DNA of 64,000 nucleotides from Massilia mucilaginosa (GTDB taxonomy: Bacteria > Pseudomonadota > Gammaproteobacteria > Burkholderiales > Burkholderiaceae_D), in the NCBI RefSeq assembly GCF_011682145.1, contig NZ_WHJH01000020.1, positions 1-64,000 of the forward strand, read 5' to 3'. The notes below the pieces were generated by a model. It saw only the letters and a list, made by a program, of their open reading frames with translations, made no database searches and was not told the DNA's origin. A program made the translations under genes and the position numbers. Positions 1 through 8,084 of the stretch are shown here, in pieces (the first letter of the stretch is position 1; each line of letters opens with the position of its first letter).

Positions 1-214
1 GGGTCAGAAGATCGTGATGGGAATGAGTGACGTAGCTCTGATGGCGACGGTCCGGCAAAGCCGCCGCGAGGCGCTTGGTCAGACCGATCTGCAGGTCGAC
101 ACCGCGCAGCAGAACCGGACCGAGATCGGACGACAAACCGCCACCGGCGAAATCGGCGCGGACGCTGTGGGCTGGAATCGATGCAAAACGTAGCTGCTCT
201 GAGGTAGAATTCAT
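1..214 (-). CDS. IS1380-family transposase, N-terminal part (cut by window edge)
   Basis: Reading the minus strand from an ATG at 214 gives 71 uninterrupted residues that run off the left edge. The segment has the pattern seen at the start of IS1380-family DDE transposases: a short lead, then ADFAGGGLSSDLGPVLL, then a VDLQIGLTKRLAAAL helix and an HSHHDLL segment. The element would encode cut-and-paste transposition; the catalytic DDE residues lie outside the window. The call is from memory of the family pattern; the family is fairly secure, the exact IS is not. Confidence 0.75.
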   Translation of the reverse strand, partial: MNSTSEQLRFASIPAHSVRADFAGGGLSSDLGPVLLRGVDLQIGLTKRLAAALPDRRHQSYVTHSHHDLLT

Positions 215-300
215 GCCGGGCAAGGTGCGTTCGTGTTGAAATTGTGTTTTAGGGATAACTCACATTTTATCAATCACTTACGGCATTCTTGCTCTTTTTT
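1..300 (-). mobile_element. Partial insertion sequence of IS1380 type (right part outside window)
   Basis: The truncated transposase marks an insertion sequence whose upstream end must lie between 214 and the SMP-30-like gene that ends at 299. The 85 bases between them are AT-rich, unlike the flanking DNA. I could not define a terminal inverted repeat because the other end is missing. The end may reach into the last codons of the neighbouring gene. Confidence 0.5.
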
Positions 301-1411
301 ATGCAAAATTCAGGTTAGGGCGCCGAGGGATTTTTTTTGCAATCCATCCGAGCGCGTCGCCATCGGCATTGTGTATGTACAGACGTCCCGCGCTGACGGT
401 GGCGCCGGTGGTCAGCGGCGAAGTGCCGCCCGGGTCTTGTAGGTCGTCCAGTACCTTGCCGTCTTCGCCGAACGCCATCACGTGCCCGTACGGCTTGGGC
501 GCGGCCCACAAAAAGCGCGGGATGCGCAGCACCATGCTGCGCAGGAAGGGTCTGCGCGCCATCTTGTCAAGGTCGTTCCGCTGGCCGCCGAAACCCAGCC
601 ACAGCGTGCCATCGGGCGCGCGGGTCAGATTGTCCGGATAGCCGGGCAGGTTGTCGAACAGCACCTGGGCCTGCGGCGACTGCTTGCCGACATCGAGCCG
701 GTCGGCATCGAGCGCAATCTTCCACACCCGGTAACGCCCGCTCTCGCTGACGAACAGGCTCGCTTGATCGTTACTGAGGGCGATGCCGTTGGCCAGCGAG
801 AAGCCGGTTGCCACCGCCCGCAGCGCTTTCGTCGCCGGATCGTATTCCAGTACCCGTCCCGTGGCCGACTGCTCCATCACATCGAGCGTGGCCGCTTCCA
901 CGGTGCCGCCGTGGCGGGCAGGGGTGAAGCGGGTGGACGATTCGCTCACGTAGATCTTGCCGCTGGCGGCGATCGCCACCGCGTTGAGGAAGCGCGCCTG
1001 GCCATCGCCCAGCGCCGACACCTGGCCGTTGGGCGCGACCGACAGCAAGCCCTTGATGCCGTCCGCCACCACCAGGCTGCCGTCGGCGGCGAAGGCCATG
1101 CCGAGCGGACGTCCACCGGTTGAGGCGAACACTTCCTGGGCGCTGCCGTCGGGCTGCATGCGCACGATGTTGCCGCTCCTGACGCCCGTGTACAGCCTGC
1201 CGTCCGGTCCGGCGACGACGTGTTCCGGGCCGACTTCACCGTGCAGGTCGATGCGCTGCACGCCGGCCAGCTTGCTGTTGGCGGCGTGTGCGCCGACGTA
1301 GCCGGGCGCGGCGGGCGCGTCCCAGCTGACCGGTGCGATCGGCACCGGCCACAGGCCGAGGTACGACGCCAGTATCACCGTGCCGGCCACAGGCACCCAC
1401 AACATCCGCAC
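299..1411 (-). CDS. SMP-30/gluconolactonase/strictosidine-synthase-like beta-propeller protein
   Basis: 370 residues with an N-terminal hydrophobic segment (about residues 2-22), so exported or membrane anchored. The rest carries the blade signatures of SMP-30/strictosidine-synthase propellers: GPEHVVAGPDGRLYTG, GRPLGMAFAADGSLVVADG, YVSESSTRF, LANGIALSNDQASLFVSES and GYPDNLTRAPDGTLWLG. Such proteins hydrolyse lactones or related esters; the substrate here is unknown. It begins 4 bases after the stop of the TonB receptor gene, so the two are probably cotranscribed. The C-terminal tail is basic and abuts the insertion sequence, so its last residues may be altered. Confidence 0.8.
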   Translation of the reverse strand: MRMLWVPVAGTVILASYLGLWPVPIAPVSWDAPAAPGYVGAHAANSKLAGVQRIDLHGEVGPEHVVAGPDGRLYTGVRSGNIVRMQPDGSAQEVFASTGGRPLGMAFAADGSLVVADGIKGLLSVAPNGQVSALGDGQARFLNAVAIAASGKIYVSESSTRFTPARHGGTVEAATLDVMEQSATGRVLEYDPATKALRAVATGFSLANGIALSNDQASLFVSESGRYRVWKIALDADRLDVGKQSPQAQVLFDNLPGYPDNLTRAPDGTLWLGFGGQRNDLDKMARRPFLRSMVLRIPRFLWAAPKPYGHVMAFGEDGKVLDDLQDPGGTSPLTTGATVSAGRLYIHNADGDALGWIAKKIPRRPNLNFA

Positions 1412-1415
1412 TTAC

Positions 1416-4169
1416 TTAGCGGAAGGCGTAATTCACGCTGCCATAAAAGCGCCGTCCGCGCGGGTCGGTGTAGGTCGGGTCGTAGCCGGAAATGAAGAAA
1501 TTGGCCTGGTTCGAGTACGGCGGCGCCTTGTCGAACAGGTTTTGCACGCCGGCGCGCAGTTTCAGGTTCTGGCCCCATTCATACGCCAGCGACATGTCCC
1601 ACAGCGAGTAGGCCTTGACGCGGTTGGGCGCGACCACGGTGCCGTTGTCGACGTTGATGGCCGAGTTCTGGTCGTCGTAGCTGGCCGAAAAACTGTTCGA
1701 CACGGTGGCCGAGAGCGGGCCTTGTTCCCAGTCCAGGCTGACCGTATGGCGCCAGCGCTGCACTACGCTGTCGGTGACGAACTTGTTCAGGTTGCTGATG
1801 TACGGGTCGCCCGGGCTGGTCTGGATCTTCGAATCGAGCACGTAGGTGCCGTTCAGGCGCGCGCCGAAGCGGCCCAGGCTGGTATTCGCGCTGCGCAGGT
1901 TCACCACCAGGTCCAGCCCGCTGGCGAGTTGGGCGCCACGGTTTTCCTTGTGCAGTTCGATGTACTCGATCATGCCGTCTTCGTCGCGGTGCACCAGGCT
2001 GCCGTACTTGTCCAGGTTGCCGAGGATGATGTCGTCGCCGATCTCGCTGATCATGTCGGTGCGCTTGATCTTCCAGTAGTCCAGGCTGGCGTTCCAGCGC
2101 TTGTTCGGCTCGATGACGATGCCGGCCGAGACCTGGCGGCTGCTTTCCGGTTTCAGGTTCACGTTGCTGTAGCGGCGCGTATCCCACAGGTCGGCGCAGT
2201 CGGCGTAGTTGTTTTCGACGGTGGCGCAGTAGACCGGGTCGGGCAGGGTGGCGGTGCTGCTGTAGACGGTCGGGCGGTACAGGTCGGACATGGTCGGGGC
2301 GCGGAAGCCCTTGCCAGCCGAGGCGCGCACGGTGAGCGCCTTGCTCGGGGTGTAGGCCAGGCCGATTTTCGGGCTCAGGGCGCCGCCGACCTGCTGGTAG
2401 CGGTCGTAGCGCGCCGAGAACTGGCCCTGCCATTCCTTGGTGAAGGGCGCCAGCACTTCGCCGAACACGGCGACCACCTTGCGCTGGTCGCTGGTGGCCT
2501 TGCCGCCTTCGGGCGCGGGATCGTTGTTGATGTTGTCGCTCATGAGCAGGGCCGACGGATTGAAATCGGTGCGCTCGCGGCGCGCTTCGGCGCCCACCGC
2601 CATGGCCAGGTCGCCGCCGGCCAGCTTCATCAGCGAGCGCGAGGCCTTGAAGTCGAACGAATCCATGGTGCCGCGCGCGCGCCGCACCACGTCGTTGACC
2701 TGGATGCTGTCGAGCAGCGCCGTGCCGGCCGCGCTCGACGGGCCGAACGGGTTGATGCGGCCGTCGGCGATGCCTGCGAGCAGCTGGTCGTACAGCACAT
2801 AGCCGTGGGTATCCTTGTCCTTGACGGTGTTGACGCTGTGGTTGAAGCCGACGTCGTAATCCCAGCCGGCCGCGATGCCGGAGACGCCGACCACGAAGCG
2901 CTGGCTTTCGCTGGTCAGTTCGCTGGCGCGCATGCCGGCCTCGTTCAGGCGCATGCGCAGTTCGATTTCGCCGGGGATGTCGTCATCGAGCTGGTCCAGG
3001 CCGGTGTTGGCCAGGGCCGGGATCTTGCGGTAATCGATGTAGCCGATCACGCGCGCCGACGAGCCGACGTAGTTGGTGCGCGAGCGGCTCAGGGCCACTT
3101 CGGCATAGGCCTGGGCATCGGCGCCGAGCTTGATCACGCCGCGGCTGAGCAGGTTCTGCTTGTTCGACTTGGGATACAGCTCGGTGTCGCCCATGTAGTC
3201 GTAGGTGCAGGCGTCGACGCCGCCGGTGCCGGCGGGCAGGTACAGATTGGCCGGCGGCGCGCAGTTCGGGATCGACAGGTTGATCTGGCGGTTGGTGATC
3301 AAGCGACCGTTGAGCAGGAAACCGGTGTCCTGCAAATGGTCGCGCTGGGTCGACGAGAGTCGGATATTCGCCGGGCTGGTAAAGCTCGACAGCAAATGGC
3401 CGAGGCGCTGCGGAATCTGCAGTTCGCCCACAAACTTGCGCTGCGAGGTGTTCAGGCGCTCGGTGCCTTGCACGTCGAGCACGGCGAACACGTTGTAGCC
3501 GTCTTTTTCCAGCTCGCCGGTACCGAGGCTGAGGGTGGCGGCGCGCTTGCCGGCGCCGCCTTCTTTCGTGCCGAGGGCGTAAGCGTTCACTTCGACACCG
3601 CTGAAATCCTTGCGCGTGATGAAGTTGATCACGCCGCCGACCGCGTCGGTGCCGTACAGGGCCGAGGCGCCGTCGAGCAGCACTTCGACGCGCGCGATCG
3701 CCGCCGCCGGAATATTGTTCAGGTCGACGCCGCTGTCGTCGCCGGGCGAAGCGAAGTTGGCCATGCGCCGGCCGTTGAGCAGGACCAGGGTCGACGAGGT
3801 GCCGATGCCGCGCAGGTTGGCGCTGTTGAAGCCGCGCTGGTCGCCGCCCACGTTGATGCTGGCGCCGTCGGTCAGCCCGCCCACGTTGGACGAGATGCGC
3901 GCCATCAGTTCGGCGGCGGTGGTCACGCCGGTCTTTTCGATTTCTTCACGCGTGACGATCTGCACCGGCAGCGGGGTTTCGGTGACGATGCGCTTGATGG
4001 CCGAACCGGTGATCTCCACCTTCGGCAGCGGCGCCTCGCTGGTCTGAGCCGAAGCGGCGCCATGGGCCAGCAGGCCGGCGCAGGCACTCGCGTGCAGCGC
4101 CCCGCGGACGGCGCGGGTCAGGCGCGAAACAGGGAGGAATTGGGGATTGGGGCGGTCTTGCTTGCGCAT
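1416..4169 (-). CDS. TonB-dependent outer-membrane receptor
   Basis: About 917 residues from the ATG at 4169 (MRKQDRPN), which has a CGGAG ribosome site eight bases upstream. A longer reading to 4580 is open but lacks a signal peptide. After the signal peptide comes the plug domain: EITGSAIKRIVTETPLPVQI, the EEIEKTGVTTAAELMARI segment, then RGIGTSSTLVLLNGRRM and the VEVLLDGASALYGTDAVGGV plug motif. It ends as a 22-strand-type barrel with a terminal aromatic (YAFR). It would import a bulky ligand with TonB energy. The ligand is unknown; the following SMP-30-like gene suggests a sugar or lactone. The start is fairly secure. Confidence 0.9.
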   Translation of the reverse strand: MRKQDRPNPQFLPVSRLTRAVRGALHASACAGLLAHGAASAQTSEAPLPKVEITGSAIKRIVTETPLPVQIVTREEIEKTGVTTAAELMARISSNVGGLTDGASINVGGDQRGFNSANLRGIGTSSTLVLLNGRRMANFASPGDDSGVDLNNIPAAAIARVEVLLDGASALYGTDAVGGVINFITRKDFSGVEVNAYALGTKEGGAGKRAATLSLGTGELEKDGYNVFAVLDVQGTERLNTSQRKFVGELQIPQRLGHLLSSFTSPANIRLSSTQRDHLQDTGFLLNGRLITNRQINLSIPNCAPPANLYLPAGTGGVDACTYDYMGDTELYPKSNKQNLLSRGVIKLGADAQAYAEVALSRSRTNYVGSSARVIGYIDYRKIPALANTGLDQLDDDIPGEIELRMRLNEAGMRASELTSESQRFVVGVSGIAAGWDYDVGFNHSVNTVKDKDTHGYVLYDQLLAGIADGRINPFGPSSAAGTALLDSIQVNDVVRRARGTMDSFDFKASRSLMKLAGGDLAMAVGAEARRERTDFNPSALLMSDNINNDPAPEGGKATSDQRKVVAVFGEVLAPFTKEWQGQFSARYDRYQQVGGALSPKIGLAYTPSKALTVRASAGKGFRAPTMSDLYRPTVYSSTATLPDPVYCATVENNYADCADLWDTRRYSNVNLKPESSRQVSAGIVIEPNKRWNASLDYWKIKRTDMISEIGDDIILGNLDKYGSLVHRDEDGMIEYIELHKENRGAQLASGLDLVVNLRSANTSLGRFGARLNGTYVLDSKIQTSPGDPYISNLNKFVTDSVVQRWRHTVSLDWEQGPLSATVSNSFSASYDDQNSAINVDNGTVVAPNRVKAYSLWDMSLAYEWGQNLKLRAGVQNLFDKAPPYSNQANFFISGYDPTYTDPRGRRFYGSVNYAFR

Positions 4170-4675
4170 GCTGGAGGCTCCGTGAGGATGAGGGAAGTGC
4201 GGTGACGCCACTGGCGTTGAGGGCAGCCATGTCGGCCACGATATTCCGAAACCGTCTCTGCTGCCGGCGGCAGGAAGTGGTGCTTGCGGAGCAGAAAAAG
4301 AGGGTTTGTTGGTCAAGGTGATGGCTGTCTGACACGCATGTGAGTATTTAACAAGTTTTCCACTGTACGCAGTTCGTGGCGAAAGCTCAATAGTTTCATG
4401 TGGCAGCGACGCGGCCGGCGGGCAGGTCGTGCGGCATGGGAGGGAAGCCTTCGGGCGGCTCGCGCATCGCGGCGCGCCCGCAACAGCGGGTGCATGCGCC
4501 ATGCATGCCGCCGCCCGCGCGGCGCGCGGCGGGCGCATCGCCAGCCCGTCGACGCTGTTGCGTTTTCGCCCGGACTGCATGCGCAGTCACCCTGTGAAAG
4601 GCGCGGAAAAGCTATCTGATTAGCAGGATTGCAACTATAATTGACTTCCATTTAAAGTAGCAAGGAACGTAACTC
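4170..4675. other. Intergenic region between divergent TonB receptor and YbjQ operon
   Basis: 506 bases with no convincing gene. The central part (about 4396-4600) is extremely GC-rich and therefore open in several frames on both strands, but none has a ribosome site or recognisable protein. The right 60 bases are AT-rich and hold the promoter of the YbjQ gene. The left 150 bases should hold the receptor promoter. Confidence 0.6.
4636..4641 (+). promoter_or_regulatory. -10 box candidate for ybjQ-ybjQ-M48 operon
   Basis: A perfect TATAAT lies 35 bases before the first ATG, in the only AT-rich stretch of this intergenic region. No good -35 box sits 17 bases upstream. An AAGGA ribosome site follows at about 4661. 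Confidence 0.4.
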
Positions 4676-4990
4676 ATGTTAATGACGAATATCGAAACCA
4701 TTCCGGGCAAAAACATCATGACCTGCCACGGCGTCGTATCGGGCAGCACCGTGCGTGCCAAGCACGTGGGGCGCGATATCATGGCCGGCCTGAAAAACAT
4801 CGTGGGCGGCGAGCTCAAGGGTTACACCGAGCTGCTCAATGAATCGCGCGACAGTGCGATCGAACGCATGCAGGCCCAGGCCAGGCAGATGGGCGCCAAC
4901 GCCATCGTCAACGTGCGCTTTTCGACGTCCTCGGTGGCCGCCGGCGCCGCCGAAATCTACGTGTACGGCACCGCCGTCACCGTGGGCTGA
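4676..4990 (+). CDS. YbjQ/UPF0145 family protein
   Basis: 104 residues, the normal length of the YbjQ family (putative heavy-metal-binding domain, pentameric in solved structures). Recognised by the run GKNIMTCHGVVSGSTVRAKH, the GGELKGYTELLNESRDSA segment and the MGANAIVNVRFSTSSV strand, ending in YVYGTAV. Cytoplasmic, no signal peptide. First gene of a three-gene set with a second, membrane-anchored relative and an M48 peptidase. The biochemical role of the family is not established. The start at 4676 is preferred for its AAGGA site; a second ATG follows two codons later. Confidence 0.9.
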   Translation: MLMTNIETIPGKNIMTCHGVVSGSTVRAKHVGRDIMAGLKNIVGGELKGYTELLNESRDSAIERMQAQARQMGANAIVNVRFSTSSVAAGAAEIYVYGTAVTVG

Positions 4991-4994
4991 GACG

Positions 4995-5450
4995 ATGGCT
5001 GAGTTAGCCATCCTCGGATTCTGGCTGTGTTTGGTCGTGGTCGGCTATTTTTTCGGCCGCGCCGCCGAGGCCAAGCACTACGAATCGATCCACAGCCGCG
5101 AAAAAACCTGGCTGCATCTGCCGTCGACCTCGCTCAAGACCTTGCTCGATCCGGCCCGTCCGGTCGAACGCAGTGAGCTGGTGTACGGCAACGTGGTCGT
5201 CTCGATCGATTACTTCAAGCAGGCTGTGCTGGGCTTGCGCTCGTTCATCGGCGGCGCCGTCACCTCGCACGAAACGCTGATCGACCGCGCCCGCCGCGAA
5301 GCCGTGCTGCGCCTGAAGGAAAGCTGCCCCGACGCGCACGAGATCGTCAACCTCCGCCTGGAAGCGATGTCGATTTCCGGCAAGCGGCCCGGCAGCGTGA
5401 CCTCGGTGGAAGTGCTGGCCTACGGCACCGCCATCTACTTCGCCAAGTAA
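4995..5450 (+). CDS. Membrane-anchored YbjQ-like protein
   Basis: 151 residues from the ATG at 4995, four bases after the previous stop. The first 20 residues (AILGFWLCLVVVGYFFG) form one membrane helix; the rest is a divergent copy of the YbjQ fold, with SELVYGNVVVSIDYFKQ, SFIGGAVTSHETLIDRARRE and a closing VEVLAYGTAIYF strand that parallels YVYGTAVTV in the preceding gene. The domain would lie on one face of the inner membrane. A longer reading from 4839 overlaps the first gene and is not needed. Close spacing on both sides indicates an operon. Confidence 0.8.
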   Translation: MAELAILGFWLCLVVVGYFFGRAAEAKHYESIHSREKTWLHLPSTSLKTLLDPARPVERSELVYGNVVVSIDYFKQAVLGLRSFIGGAVTSHETLIDRARREAVLRLKESCPDAHEIVNLRLEAMSISGKRPGSVTSVEVLAYGTAIYFAK

Positions 5451-5456
5451 AACGTC

Positions 5457-6272
5457 ATGAAATACCAGCCGTCGCTGCCCGCACATAACGACAATATCTC
5501 CGACCAGCATCCGCTCAAGGATTTTTTCGTGATCGGGCTGTGGCTGCTGGCGGGCGCGGCCCTGCTGTTCTGGGCGCTGGCGCTGGCGGTCGACACGGCG
5601 GTCGAGCACCTCGACCATGAGAGCGAGGCGCGCCTGTACGCGCTGTTGCCGTCCAAGCCGATCCCCACCGAAGCGGCCGAGCGCGCCCGCCAGGCGCAGG
5701 TGCAGGCGCTGGTCGAGAGCATGCGCGCCTGCGCCGGCCTGCGCTTGCCGGCCAATGTGAGCCTGCACAAGTCGGACACGCCCAACGCGGCGGTTCTGCC
5801 GGGCGGCAATATCGTCGTGTTCACCGGCCTGCTCGACGAGGTGAAGTCCGAAAACGGCCTGGCCTTCGTGCTGGCGCATGAGTTGTCGCACATCACCGAG
5901 CGCGACCATTTGCGGGCGCTGGGGCGCGGCATCGTGCTGTTCGGCATGTCGGCACTGCTGACCGGCAGCGATTCGGGCCTGAGCGACTTGCTCGCGCCAG
6001 TCGGGAAACTGGGCGACGCCACCTATTCGCGCACGCGCGAGGCGGCCGCCGATGCGGCGGCCCTGCGCATCCTGAACTGCCGCTACGGCCATGCGGGCGG
6101 GGCCACCGAGTTGTTCGCCTCGCTGAAAGAAGGCGACGCCGACCCGACCGGATTGTCCCATTACGTCGCCTCGCATCCGGCCATGCAGCAGCGCATCGAT
6201 GCGCTCGACGCTGCGATCCGCGCGGGCGGCATGAAAGTCGGGCCGGTCACGCCGCTGGCGCCGCTTCCCTGA
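5457..6272 (+). CDS. M48 family zinc metallopeptidase
   Basis: 271 residues. One membrane helix near residues 22-45 precedes the peptidase domain. The zinc site is clear: HELSH at residues 141-145 and the third ligand in SRTREAAADAAA (Glu195, with Asp199), the M48 pattern. NAAVLPGGNIVVFTGLLD before the site is also typical. M48 members (HtpX, Oma1, BepA types) cut membrane or envelope proteins. It starts six bases after the second YbjQ-like gene, so the three proteins probably act together. The substrate is unknown. Confidence 0.9.
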   Translation: MKYQPSLPAHNDNISDQHPLKDFFVIGLWLLAGAALLFWALALAVDTAVEHLDHESEARLYALLPSKPIPTEAAERARQAQVQALVESMRACAGLRLPANVSLHKSDTPNAAVLPGGNIVVFTGLLDEVKSENGLAFVLAHELSHITERDHLRALGRGIVLFGMSALLTGSDSGLSDLLAPVGKLGDATYSRTREAAADAAALRILNCRYGHAGGATELFASLKEGDADPTGLSHYVASHPAMQQRIDALDAAIRAGGMKVGPVTPLAPLP

Positions 6273-6341
6273 ATCCCTGCCCGAAAAGCACGCAGGTACA
6301 CTTTTATGTTTAGAAGCAAGGACTTAGCGTGCGGGCGGCGC

Positions 6342-6380
6342 GCTTGTTAACAAACTTATCCACAGATTCTGTTTGCAACT
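6342..6380 (+). repeat. Direct repeat copy 1 with DnaA-box sequence
   Basis: A 39-base unit that recurs 129 bases downstream with three mismatches. It contains GTTAAC and a consensus DnaA box, TTATCCACA, at 6356-6364. A weaker box-like TGTCCACA lies at about 6399. Confidence 0.75.
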
Positions 6381-6470
6381 TCAATCTGGACGGCAACTGT
6401 CCACAGTGCCCTAAAATCGGGCAGTGCCATTTTTTCCTTTAAAACCAAGCACTTGCCAGCCTCTCGCATG

Positions 6471-6509
6471 GCTTGTTAACATACTTATCCACAGAATTTG
6501 TTTGCAACT
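6471..6509 (+). repeat. Direct repeat copy 2 with DnaA-box sequence
   Basis: Second copy of the 39-base unit, with TTATCCACA at 6485-6493 in the same orientation, followed by an inverted TGTGGACA at about 6509. An AT-rich run (about 6430-6444) lies between the two copies. It is part of the 346-base gene-free stretch between the M48 gene and gntK. Confidence 0.75.
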
Positions 6510-6591
6510 GTGGACAGCACGGCCGGGCATTGGCCCTGGGCCCCCAAAACATCTTTACAAATCCGCCCAGTTCGCTAGACTTCGAGTCCTG

Positions 6592-6607
6592 ATGTTAGCG
6601 CTAACTT
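6592..6607. promoter_or_regulatory. GntR (LacI-family)-type operator upstream of gntK
   Basis: ATGTTAGCGCTAACTT, with a perfect 12-base palindrome at 6594-6605. It matches the ATGTTA-N4-TAAC pattern of gluconate-type LacI-family operators and lies 12 bases before the gntK start, where a bound repressor would block transcription. The regulator gene is not in the window. Confidence 0.6.
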
Positions 6608-6618
6608 TTGGGGGCAAG

Positions 6619-7128
6619 ATGGTCGATCAGGGTGACGGGATGCGCTGGGTGGTGATGGGGGTGTCCGGCTGCGGCAAGAGTACGGTAGGGCAAGCCCTGG
6701 CGCGGGAGCTCGATGTGCCGTTCGTGGAAGGCGACCAGTTTCACCCGGCCGCCAACGTGGCCAAGATGTCGGCCGGGGTGCCGCTCGACGATGACGACCG
6801 GGCCGGCTGGCTGCACGCCCTGCAAGCGCAGATACGCGAGGCGCGCGAACGCGGGGCTGGCCTGGTGCTGTCGTGCTCGGCGCTCAAGCGGCGCTACCGC
6901 GACCTGCTGCGCCAGGGCGATCCGGCACTGCGTTTCGCCCACCTCGATGGCCCGCGCGAACTGATCGCGGCGCGCATGCAGGCGCGCGCCGGTCACTACA
7001 TGCCGCCCTCGCTGCTCGACAGCCAGCTGCGCGACCTCGAACCGCTCCAGCCCGACGAAGCCGGCGTGCTGCTCGACATCGGCAGCGCGCCCGGCCAGCA
7101 GGTGGCGCGCATCCTCGGCGGCCGCTGA
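6619..7128 (+). CDS. gntK: Gluconokinase
   Basis: 169 residues, the usual size of the small GntK/IdnK kinases, which phosphorylate D-gluconate with ATP to 6-phosphogluconate. The P-loop GVSGCGKST is at residues 14-22. VEGDQFHPAANVAKMSAGVPLDDDDRAGWL is the family's substrate-binding stretch, here cited by its parts GDQFHP and GVPLDDDDR. LVLSCSALKRRYRDLLR and GHYMPPSLLDSQ are also diagnostic. The ATG at 6619 follows a GGGGGCAAG site and sits just after the operator, so longer readings upstream would cross the operator and are rejected. It stands alone, with no gluconate permease beside it. Confidence 0.93.
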   Translation: MVDQGDGMRWVVMGVSGCGKSTVGQALARELDVPFVEGDQFHPAANVAKMSAGVPLDDDDRAGWLHALQAQIREARERGAGLVLSCSALKRRYRDLLRQGDPALRFAHLDGPRELIAARMQARAGHYMPPSLLDSQLRDLEPLQPDEAGVLLDIGSAPGQQVARILGGR

Positions 7129-7141
7129 CGGCTGGCCGGTT

Positions 7142-7606
7142 TCAGCCTTCGCCGGCGCCGTAGAGGCAGGCGATGTAGGCCGAGCCATCGCCTGGCGCGC
7201 CCACTTCGATCATCCCGCCGCCCTTGACGTTGCGCTTGTAGTTCGGTCCCTTCACCTTGGCTGCCTTCGCGGCATCTTTCTGCGACAGGCCCGGGAATTT
7301 GGCGTTGTAGCCGCCGCCGCCGTTCTGGTCGTCCTCGGTCACGGTGATCGCCGTGGTCTTGAGGCCGAACACGGTCAGCGGCGCCGGCAGGACAACGTCG
7401 TCGAAGCTGTTGGGGTCTTTGACAAAGGTCTTGACCGCATCCGTATAAACCAGTTTTTTCTTGCATTCGAGCGCGGCGAGCAGGTGCGGTGCGGCTTTGG
7501 CGAAATCGGCCAGCGTCTGCGGGCTGGCAGCGGGCGCTTGCGCCCGGGCGCTGAACGAGATTGTCAATGCGGCGGCGAGCAGGGTGCGGGTCAGCAGAGG
7601 GTTCAT
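7142..7606 (-). CDS. Exported protein of unknown function
   Basis: 154 residues from the ATG at 7606. A clear signal peptide (LLTRTLLAAALTISFSARAQA) ends near residue 23, so the mature protein is periplasmic. The mature part has two cysteines (ECKKK and IACLYG) that could form a disulfide, and no family I recognise. It is convergent with gntK, 13 bases apart. An in-frame extension to 7714 would bury the signal peptide and is not used. Confidence 0.6.
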   Translation of the reverse strand: MNPLLTRTLLAAALTISFSARAQAPAASPQTLADFAKAAPHLLAALECKKKLVYTDAVKTFVKDPNSFDDVVLPAPLTVFGLKTTAITVTEDDQNGGGGYNAKFPGLSQKDAAKAAKVKGPNYKRNVKGGGMIEVGAPGDGSAYIACLYGAGEG

Positions 7607-7736
7607 GCGGAAGGTGCTTTCATGGCGAGGGGAGTCAATTGGCGAAATTGCAATTCTACGTGGATTATCGCGCCACGGCGATGCTTGCCCGTCAGCGTCC
7701 GGCTCGTGTATCATTTTCCGACTTCACGGGGACACG

Positions 7737-8057
7737 ATGAACAAACTGACGCTACTACCAATCATCCTGGCCCTGGCGGCCTGCAGCAAACCTGCCGTAC
7801 CGGACACGCCGCTCGAGGCCATGGCGCGGCGCACCTGCATGAATACCATCGAAGCGCGCGCCACCAATCCCAAGTCGATTGCCTATCTCTCCGGCACGCC
7901 CAGCCTTGTCACGCGCGGCCCCGATGGCCAGATGGATATCTCGATCAAACTGTCCGCCAAGAATGAATCGGGCACCGCCGTGACCATGCTGGCCACTTGC
8001 AAGTTGAGTGCCGACGGTAAGACACTGGTCGACATCGCGGTCAAGGATACTCGCTAG
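7737..8057 (+). CDS. Small lipoprotein of unknown function
   Basis: 106 residues starting at ATG 7737. The first 18 residues are a lipoprotein signal with lipobox LAAC, placing the protein on the inner or outer membrane. The mature part carries two further cysteines (RTCMNT and ATCKLS). No known family recognised. Transcribed divergently from the preceding exported protein and 27 bases ahead of the next small exported protein. Confidence 0.65.
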   Translation: MNKLTLLPIILALAACSKPAVPDTPLEAMARRTCMNTIEARATNPKSIAYLSGTPSLVTRGPDGQMDISIKLSAKNESGTAVTMLATCKLSADGKTLVDIAVKDTR

Positions 8058-8084
8058 CTCGCCAAAAATGAAAGCGTGCATGCA

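Noticed and set aside
1380-4205. 941-residue open frame on the plus strand
   Set aside because: Antisense to the TonB receptor. Repetitive Ala/Val/Arg composition and no family motif; it is a GC-rich shadow.
4396-4660. Several overlapping short frames on both strands
   Set aside because: All arise from one GC-rich block with no codon bias, start site or recognisable protein.
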